A DNA stretch of 8,186 nucleotides from Candidatus Poribacteria bacterium. Its GTDB lineage: Bacteria; Poribacteria; WGA-4E; PCPOR2b. The position numbers and the translations under genes were made by a program. The notes under the pieces were generated by a model. That model saw only the letters and a list, made by a program, of their open reading frames with translations, was not told the DNA's origin and did no database searches. Where the stretch lies: positions 1 to 8,186 of the forward strand of contig JAPUIP010000214.1 of assembly GCA_027296925.1 (NCBI GenBank), written 5' to 3'. Each line of letters opens with the position of its first letter. The first letter of the stretch is position 1. Positions 1 through 4,818 of this stretch are shown here, one piece after another.

Positions 1-186
1 TATGTTCACCAGGCACAATTCAATCAGGGAGTGCTTCTCGTACATGAGTTTATCCGCAGCATCGTTGAAAACCGTCCACCGTCGATTGATGTACACACCG
101 CAGCAAACTGGACCGCGGCGGGGACGACAGCTCATCAATCAGCGATGCAAGGCGGCGAAAAGGTTGTCATACCACGCTTCGATTAG
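1..186 (+). CDS. Gfo/Idh/MocA-family oxidoreductase, C-terminal end (partial, enters from left edge)
   Basis: The plus-strand frame beginning at base 1 is open for 61 codons and ends at TAG 184-186; the start lies outside the window. The visible peptide contains VHEFIRSIVENRPPSID, then TAANWTAAGTTAHQSAM, then GEKVVIPRFD. This is the usual C-terminus of Gfo/Idh/MocA dehydrogenases, where the last helix (SAM.GGE) precedes a short final strand (VVIP). It aligns by eye with residues 331-378 of the complete oxidoreductase encoded at 3627-4769 on the other strand (VHEFVSSIID.RPP, TAANWTAAG, AHESAMKKGE, IPIF), so the two are paralogues of one subfamily. The family oxidises or epimerises sugars, inositols or derivatives with NAD(P) in the cytoplasm; the substrate cannot be read from this tail. 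An ATG-initiated frame at 2-244 over the same bases is a shadow in another phase. Confidence 0.85.
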   Translation, partial: YVHQAQFNQGVLLVHEFIRSIVENRPPSIDVHTAANWTAAGTTAHQSAMQGGEKVVIPRFD

Positions 187-269
187 ATGGCATAGCACCA
201 AGAAACTGTTCCGTTGGATATGGTGGGAGCGTACTCGGTCATGACAGGAATCTTGCGGAGGGATTGCCT

Positions 270-398
270 ATGGTCGATGCCCATTTCCGGTCAGGGCGAT
301 CGAATTTGGACGCTTTTGCACACGGGCCTAACATTTTCTTTTTCGCCGTCGTCAATTCTGAGTCTATCGAACCTATGACACCATTGTCTAGATAGAAA
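270..398 (+). CDS. Short hypothetical ORF, 42 residues, doubtful
   Basis: An ATG at 270 follows GGAGGG (258-263) with 6 bases of spacing and opens a frame of 42 codons ending at TAG 396-398. The peptide begins MVDAHFRSGRSNLDAF and has a short hydrophobic patch (IFFFAVV) in the middle. I recognise no family. In its favour are the ribosome binding site and its position downstream of a plus-strand gene. Against it are the short length, the lack of a signal or fold pattern, and an A+T-rich decaying surrounding. It is listed only because the start context is good. Confidence 0.15.
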
Positions 399-417
399 AT
401 CAGTGGATACTACTTAG

Positions 418-458
418 GTCAAAATTGACACGAAAATGGCATGAAATTGACGATTTCA
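418..458. promoter_or_regulatory. Operator-like inverted repeat cluster
   Basis: Two dyads lie side by side. GTCAA-AA-TTGAC occupies 418-429. TGAAAT-TGACG-ATTTCA occupies 442-458 as a perfect 6-base inverted repeat with a 5-base centre. In addition the octamer AAATTGAC occurs twice, at 422-429 and 444-451, exactly 22 bases apart, about two helical turns. Such an arrangement fits binding of a dimeric repressor or activator on one DNA face. The next start downstream is the signal-peptide ORF at 606. No good -10 box is correctly spaced from the TTGACA at 425-430, so the regulatory reading is inference. Confidence 0.25.
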
Positions 459-594
459 CCTCAAAGGGCGTTTATTGAGCAAGGGGTTTTTGAATGGTCG
501 GGGCGCCGCAAATCGTCGAAGCCCAATGATAATAGGGAGTTAGGCTATTTTGTGCTGAGCAAATTGAGTTCCATTTGGGCGAAATCTTATAAAT

Positions 595-599
595 GGAGG
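595..599 (+). promoter_or_regulatory. Ribosome binding site deciding the start at 606
   Basis: GGAGG sits 6 bases before ATG 606. It supports initiation at 606 rather than at the in-frame ATG at 441, which has no such sequence upstream and would place 55 residues before the signal peptide. Confidence 0.6.
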
Positions 600-605
600 C
601 TTACG

Positions 606-716
606 ATGAATCGGATATTTTTTAGCATCACCTCCGCCCTGTTGATTTTCACATGGGTCTCTTGGGCGAGGGCGATAAAGGATAACACTTCAACTGTTCT
701 GTCAAATAAGTCTTGA
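606..716 (+). pseudogene. 5' fragment of a gene for a secreted protein (signal peptide only)
   Basis: From ATG 606 the frame gives 36 residues and stops at TGA 714-716. It starts MNRIFF, continues with a hydrophobic core (SALLIFTWVSW) and ends in ARA, a good signal peptidase I site. Only about 13 residues follow the predicted cleavage (IKDNTSTVLSNKS). A strong ribosome binding site, a well-formed signal peptide and almost no mature protein point to a gene whose body has been lost. The stop lies immediately before the GCGGATGACACGGAT element, and the frame overlaps by 15 bases the 3' end of the truncated oxidoreductase fragment on the other strand. The alternative is a real tiny secreted peptide, which I judge less likely. 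The identity of the lost gene cannot be told. Confidence 0.5.
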
Positions 717-818
717 TAGAACGCGGATGACACGGATTTTCCGACCGAGTTCCCCGATAGCTTCGACATGGCGCATTCCCGCCCAGCCGAGTCCAACAAT
801 TGCCGTTCTCAACATCAT
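702..818 (-). pseudogene. Gfo/Idh/MocA oxidoreductase, N-terminal fragment (truncated)
   Basis: On the minus strand ATG 818-816 (or the adjacent ATG 815-813) follows AGGAG at 828-824. The frame reads MMLRTAIVGLGWAGMRHVEA, then IGELGRKIRVIRVLSRLI, and stops at TGA 704-702. AIVGLGWAGMRHVEAI is a textbook start of this family: the first beta strand, the GxGxxG dinucleotide-binding loop (GLGWAG) and the start of the first helix. A complete member has about 330-400 residues, but this one ends after 38. The family match fades near residues 24-28, where the DNA enters the GCGGATGACACGGAT element. It starts 57 bases after the membrane-protein stop in the same direction, so it was probably the next gene of the minus-strand operon. 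It is not the missing front of the plus-strand tail at 1-186, because the strands oppose and no single deletion would join them. Confidence 0.7.
720..740. repeat. Dispersed-repeat-like element (GCGGATGACACGGAT) at a junction
   Basis: Positions 720-740 contain GCGGATGACACGGAT between A/T-rich ends. From memory, short sequences of this type (GCGGATGACGCGGAT and variants, giving translations such as NADDAD or KIRVIRV) recur between genes in several environmental phyla. Only one copy is visible here, so repetitiveness cannot be shown from this window. It lies exactly where two truncated gene starts meet, one from each side. Confidence 0.4.
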
Positions 819-823
819 ATTAT

Positions 824-828
824 CTCCT
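824..828 (-). promoter_or_regulatory. Ribosome binding site of the truncated oxidoreductase
   Basis: Read on the minus strand this is AGGAG, 5 bases before the first ATG (818) and 8 before the second (815). Either could initiate; the spacing slightly favours the second. A site this good before a 38-codon remnant argues that the gene was functional before it was truncated. Confidence 0.6.
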
Positions 829-875
829 CAGAATGTGATCCGTTTGTTGTTTTCAGGTTAACGTGACACTGATCT

Positions 876-2411
876 TCATTGACTGTTATTTATCTGCTTC
901 GAGCGATGTCGAAAGAGTTTCAGATTTTTCGTCTCGTGGATGAGTTCATAATCCTTCGCTAAGGCTTTTACCGCTTCATGCTTCGGGTCTGCATGCCAGA
1001 CTAGCATATACTCAATAGGCCCACCGACATACTTGAACTTCCAATTCCCATTCGTGTAGCGGAGCGGGAAATAGCTGTACTTCGGCTCATAGTTGGCGAC
1101 GTAGTGGCTACCGTTGCCAAGGCAGTAATATGCGGTGCCGTGGTAAAACGGTGACAGATACTTGATTGGTCCGTGGTTTTCGGTTGCCCGCCACTGAGTA
1201 CCCTGTTCAAGAATCGAAACCGTCGAATCCGGCTCAATAAGATGTGCGCCGGAGGCGAACTCCTTCATATCCTTGTTGAGTAAGTGATAGTCGCGAATCG
1301 TCAGACCAAGATGCCATAGTGACATCAAGAGCATGACGCCGATGAGACATCGTTTTGACCAGTTACGTTCCGGTAGAATGAACCAGGGGAGTAAAATCGG
1401 GAAGATGAATAGATGTACCCGATCGTTAATCCACGCCGGAGGACCATACTGCCACGGTAGCCAAAAGTAGAGCACGGTTAAGATGACCGCGAGCAGCAGG
1501 AAGCCGCCCCTCGCCTCAAGGAGACGCTTTTGACGCACTCGCTGGATGAATGTCCAGACCGTGCAAAATCCGATAAATCCAAGCAGAATCCACGAGATTG
1601 GCACGTAGCTGTCGTTGAAGTAAACAAGGGATTTCGCGTTGATGAAATAGTCCCACAGTTCTGCAAAAGACCTATGCTTAGATTCGCGGCTTTCCGGATT
1701 GGAGAGCAATGTGTTGAGCAGAATGAAATAGGCGGGCACAAGATAGCCGATAAACTGCGAGAACTTCTTGATATTTTCACCGACCTGAGATAGGTGTGCA
1801 AGAAAATGTACGCCCGCCAGAAAAGACAGCGCAAAGACCAACAGCGTGTATGAACTGAAGTGAGAAAAGTAAGTCGCAATCAACAGAAGGTTCAACATCG
1901 CCACGTGGACGATTTGAAAATCCTGCCGATGTTTCCACCAATACCCGATTGAAATTAGGCAGAGCGGCACGCTCAGGACAAAACTGTAGAACCCCATCTG
2001 CAAGAGGTAGTTGTAGCTGTAAAGAAAGCCGAGCAAACCGAAGATTCGCAGGCGTTTGTCGATTGCCCCAAGCAGATAGTAGAAACTGAGCGGAAACAGC
2101 AGGACGATTAACGTCACGAAAATCTTCTCAGCGATGAGGGGCGGAAGAATGTGGAGCGCAACGAAGAAAAAGGCGTAACTGCTCCAATTCGGGAATAACG
2201 TCAGGTTTAGATTGTACACCTCGCGAAATGTGGTGAACTGAGGATTATTCCACTCTTTCAGAAGGTAGGCGTTATAAACGTGGCTCAGTCCATCTTGCGT
2301 CGGGATAAATTTGAAACACCAAATCGGGACAAGATGCACAACGCAGAGGAGCAGGATGAGTTGGGCCCCGGGGTCTTTCCGTAGCTTCAGAAGCATAGCT
2401 GTAGCGACCAT
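876..2411 (-). CDS. Polytopic membrane protein, GT-C glycosyltransferase-like
   Basis: This 511-residue inner-membrane protein has about 12 hydrophobic segments, roughly at residues 17-33, 75-90, 96-115, 122-136, 140-158, 166-184, 187-205, 217-235, 270-289, 302-320, 331-346 and 353-371. A soluble C-terminal part of about 135 residues follows, rich in Tyr, Trp and His. The first outward loop carries TQDGLSH (38-44). An acidic residue in this first loop is the hallmark of GT-C enzymes, which transfer sugars from polyprenyl-phosphate donors on the outer face of the membrane, so D40 is the likely catalytic or metal residue. The start is supported by AGGAGG at 2421-2426, 9 bases upstream. The gene follows the serine hydrolase stop by 26 bases, consistent with cotranscription. 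The family call rests on topology and the DG.SH motif only; a generic membrane protein of unknown function is the alternative. Donor and acceptor are unknown. Confidence 0.55.
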   Translation of the reverse strand: MVATAMLLKLRKDPGAQLILLLCVVHLVPIWCFKFIPTQDGLSHVYNAYLLKEWNNPQFTTFREVYNLNLTLFPNWSSYAFFFVALHILPPLIAEKIFVTLIVLLFPLSFYYLLGAIDKRLRIFGLLGFLYSYNYLLQMGFYSFVLSVPLCLISIGYWWKHRQDFQIVHVAMLNLLLIATYFSHFSSYTLLVFALSFLAGVHFLAHLSQVGENIKKFSQFIGYLVPAYFILLNTLLSNPESRESKHRSFAELWDYFINAKSLVYFNDSYVPISWILLGFIGFCTVWTFIQRVRQKRLLEARGGFLLLAVILTVLYFWLPWQYGPPAWINDRVHLFIFPILLPWFILPERNWSKRCLIGVMLLMSLWHLGLTIRDYHLLNKDMKEFASGAHLIEPDSTVSILEQGTQWRATENHGPIKYLSPFYHGTAYYCLGNGSHYVANYEPKYSYFPLRYTNGNWKFKYVGGPIEYMLVWHADPKHEAVKALAKDYELIHETKNLKLFRHRSKQINNSQ

Positions 2412-2437
2412 ACTAACCTACCTCCTCGCGAAATTTT

Positions 2438-3586
2438 TCAAAGGTTTTGGAAAATCGACCTACTGCTACTTAACTTACCAATCAACCACCGAATTGTCTC
2501 TTCTAGCCCTTGCGGTGAAACGCCTCTCGTCGTCACCTGCCCCCATGAGAACATGGTATCGCGCCAACCATCCATCAGGCAGGCGTTGCCGCCTGCGTGT
2601 CCCTGCACCAACGAGGTATCATTGATAAGCCGTTGGTCCTTCCACACGCCGCGCGTTGCGACCAACAAGCCAACGCGGGCGAGGTCTTTTGCACTCATCG
2701 TCACCCAGCCGCCTCCGCCCTGGACACGATGCCCGTCGATTTCGTAGGGTGGGTCGCAGAACAGTCCATAGCCCGGCATGCCTGGGTACCATTTGCGATT
2801 GTCGTGCAATTCTCTGCCCGTATCCCACTCCCAATCTTTGGCCTTGATTCCCATGTAACGGAAGAGTTTTTCGCCGAGCACATCCTTAAGTTCCCTTTTC
2901 CAGACGGCTGTCAAAGCCTGCGACAAGCGCCAGCGACCACCGCTGGAATAATGTCTCTGGATTCCCGGTCGGATGTGGGCATAGTTGTCCGCCGTGGGGT
3001 CGGATGTCCATGCTGCCCAGTTTGGAACGTCTTGCCGATTCGACCAGTGCCAGCCGTTGCTGATGGGGAACCCACCTTTCATTGCATGCAGGTGATAAAA
3101 CGTCAGCGATGCGTGAAACCCCTGGTCCATCTGCTTTGCTTCAGGAATCAACTCTCCTTTTCCAGTCCAATATTTGCAAATCGGTTCGTCCACGTTCTTG
3201 ATTAAGCCTTCGTCAATCGCCAGTTGAAGCGCGAGTGACGTGAACGCTTTGCCGACTGAGGCACTGTTAACCTTGAAGTCCGGGTCGCCGAAGGTCTTCA
3301 GCAGATAACCACCCCGCGTGATGACGACACCGTATTTGTGCTGGGGATTCTGTCCCCAACTGCTATGGCCTGACGGTTTCTGGCGTGCAACCCACGCATT
3401 CCATTTCTCTACGTCGAGTCCTGCTTCTTCCGGCGCGATGGTCTCCCAATCCTCCTCTGGAAACACAACCCAATCCGGGATGGGTTTCTGCTTCTGCGCT
3501 GAGGTCGGCGCAATCGAAGCTGTCATACAGATGAGCATCGTCGTCATCGTGGTTAGCGGCCAAAGCAGGTGTGGTTGTCCAGTCAT
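2438..3586 (-). CDS. Secreted serine hydrolase, class C beta-lactamase fold
   Basis: This 382-residue protein belongs to the broad family of penicillin-binding-like esterases, amidases and DD-peptidases. The N-terminus has a hydrophobic signal sequence with a likely cleavage after the TSA at 28-30; no lipobox is seen. The SxxK motif is S110-V-G-K113, where S110 is the expected acylated nucleophile and K113 its base partner. The second motif, usually YxN, is Y213-S-S215. HAG at 330-332 occupies the place of the KTG/HxG motif. GGGGWVTMSAKDLARVGLLVA at about 290-310 is a typical late segment of the fold. Asn to Ser in the second motif makes classical beta-lactamase activity unlikely; an esterase or amidase role fits better. 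The start has AGGAG at 3596-3600 with 9 bases of spacing. The gene lies 40 bases after the oxidoreductase and 26 before the membrane protein. Confidence 0.85.
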   Translation of the reverse strand: MTGQPHLLWPLTTMTTMLICMTASIAPTSAQKQKPIPDWVVFPEEDWETIAPEEAGLDVEKWNAWVARQKPSGHSSWGQNPQHKYGVVITRGGYLLKTFGDPDFKVNSASVGKAFTSLALQLAIDEGLIKNVDEPICKYWTGKGELIPEAKQMDQGFHASLTFYHLHAMKGGFPISNGWHWSNRQDVPNWAAWTSDPTADNYAHIRPGIQRHYSSGGRWRLSQALTAVWKRELKDVLGEKLFRYMGIKAKDWEWDTGRELHDNRKWYPGMPGYGLFCDPPYEIDGHRVQGGGGWVTMSAKDLARVGLLVATRGVWKDQRLINDTSLVQGHAGGNACLMDGWRDTMFSWGQVTTRGVSPQGLEETIRWLIGKLSSSRSIFQNL

Positions 3587-3626
3587 GTCTGTCTTCTCCT
3601 TGATGAAGTTCTCAGAGATCAGCGCC

Positions 3627-4769
3627 TCAGAGTTCTTTGAAGATTGGTATCATTATCGCTTCGCCTTTTTTCATCGCCGATTCATGGGCGCAAAGGCCGG
3701 CTGCGGTCCAGTTGGCTGCTGTCGCTGCATCAATCTTCGGTGGACGCACGTCGATGATGCTAGAAACGAACTCATGAACCATATGCGGCCTGAAATTCCC
3801 GGATGGTGTGTCTTGAATGTATTTGGCAAGCGTTTTAGGTGGCCTCTCTGCGAAATCAGGAAGCACGATGCGTTCAGCGGCAGTCGGACGCCCTCGCTGC
3901 CCTGGTTTTAACGGGCCTGGTTCGACTTTGTAAAGCATCGGTTGTTCATCGTTGAGTTGCGGCCATTCAAATGCCATCTTATCCCCGTAGGCGTCAAAAC
4001 GCTCCTGAAAGCCTCGGGTCATCTGGAAAAGGCAGCGGGTGACTTCGCAGACGACGGGAGAATCCTCCAGTTGAAAAATTGCGGTTTGAATGGGGTAGGG
4101 GTTGCCGTAGTTGCCTGAAAACTCCTGTGGGAGTCGTCCAGAACCGAGACAGTGAACCTTGACTGCTGGTTTTCCTGCCAAGAACAACAATGGTCCAAGT
4201 GCGTGGGTCGAATAGTACATCGGCGGTAGCCCTTTCCAATAATCTGGCCAGCCCTCCATGTTCTGATAATGGGCACCTCGCAGAAACTGGAGTTCGCCCA
4301 ACGCACCTTTCTCGTATAAATCTTTGACGTATAAAGCAGCCGTTGAGTAGGCGGCTGTCTCCATAAGGGTGTAATGCTTTCTGACTTTGCGCTGTGTCGA
4401 AACGATCCGCTCCAAATCTTCAATGTTGAGTGCCATTGGAATCGCACAGGCACAATGTTTGCCTGCGTTCAAAACCGCTAATGTCTGCTCGACGTGCAAC
4501 GGAATCGGGGTGAGCAGGTGAACGGCATCATATTCGTTGGAGTTCAGAATCGGCTGAAGCGAAGTGAACTGTCGCTCAATATGGTGTTTCTCCCCAACCT
4601 GGCGCAGTAACTCAGCATTGGTATCACAGATTGCGATATATTCTACATTTGGGTGGTCTCGGTAGACGGGCACCCACGATGCGCCGAAGCCCAAACCGGC
4701 GACAACAAGGCGTATTTTTTTCTGATTCACCAACGGTTCAGCGGTTTCAGATCTGTTTGGTTTGCTCAT
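3627..4769 (-). CDS. Gfo/Idh/MocA-family oxidoreductase
   Basis: This 380-residue cytoplasmic NAD(P)-dependent dehydrogenase has the family's usual length. After a charged 18-residue leader, residues 19-30 form the first Rossmann strand and glycine loop (LVVAGLGFGA, GxGxxG at 25-30), and AICD (46-49) ends the second strand. The segment that normally reads C-E-K-P is here CAIPMA (108-113), so the conserved Glu and Lys are Ala and Ile. The C-terminal domain contains STHALGPLL (187-195), where H189 may be catalytic, and closes with TAANWTAAG...AHESAMKKGE. There is no signal peptide, unlike its two hydrolase neighbours. The start is supported by AGGAG at 4780-4784 with 10 bases of spacing. It lies 49 bases after the tandem hydrolase and 40 before the serine hydrolase. 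The likely substrate is a sugar or sugar acid released by the operon's hydrolases, but this is inference. A paralogous tail is at 1-186. Confidence 0.9.
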   Translation of the reverse strand: MSKPNRSETAEPLVNQKKIRLVVAGLGFGASWVPVYRDHPNVEYIAICDTNAELLRQVGEKHHIERQFTSLQPILNSNEYDAVHLLTPIPLHVEQTLAVLNAGKHCACAIPMALNIEDLERIVSTQRKVRKHYTLMETAAYSTAALYVKDLYEKGALGELQFLRGAHYQNMEGWPDYWKGLPPMYYSTHALGPLLFLAGKPAVKVHCLGSGRLPQEFSGNYGNPYPIQTAIFQLEDSPVVCEVTRCLFQMTRGFQERFDAYGDKMAFEWPQLNDEQPMLYKVEPGPLKPGQRGRPTAAERIVLPDFAERPPKTLAKYIQDTPSGNFRPHMVHEFVSSIIDVRPPKIDAATAANWTAAGLCAHESAMKKGEAIMIPIFKEL

Positions 4770-4818
4770 CGTTTATAGGCTCCTTTTGATATTGATTCTC
4801 ATGTGACTCCACTTATAA

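Larger units (their letters stand above)
187..605. other. 419-base stretch without a convincing gene
   Basis: Between the oxidoreductase stop and the signal-peptide start at 606 I see no recognisable coding sequence on either strand. Frames are short and their translations show no family motif. The stretch holds one short ORF with a plausible ribosome binding site (270-398), a cluster of inverted and direct repeats at 418-458, and a TTGAGT/TATAAA pair at 564-593 that sits too close to the next ribosome binding site to serve it. No hairpin followed by a T-run marks a terminator for the upstream gene. The stretch may be a 5' regulatory region for the 606 gene or decayed coding DNA. Confidence 0.5.

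Noticed and set aside
564..593. TTGAGT, 18 bases, TATAAA as a promoter for the 606 gene
   Set aside because: Transcription would begin at about 600, after the ribosome binding site at 595-599, leaving no usable leader.
441..716. 91-residue version of the signal-peptide ORF starting at ATG 441
   Set aside because: It has no ribosome binding site and would place 55 polar residues before a classic signal peptide. ATG 606 has GGAGG at ideal spacing.
696..722. GTTCT...AGAAC inverted repeat as a bidirectional terminator between the two fragments
   Set aside because: Only 5 bases of stem with a 17-base loop and no T-tract; more likely chance.
587..799. 70-residue minus-strand open frame
   Set aside because: A frame-shifted shadow of the truncated oxidoreductase start; the frame from 818 has the ribosome binding site and the Rossmann motif.
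2597..3205. 202-residue open frame on the plus strand
   Set aside because: It lies wholly antisense to the serine hydrolase, whose SxxK, YSS and late-fold motifs are clear. The antisense translation has no family pattern, no signal and no good ribosome binding site.
3318..3911. 197-residue open frame on the plus strand
   Set aside because: It spans the ends of two well-supported minus-strand genes and the gap between them; no recognisable motif.
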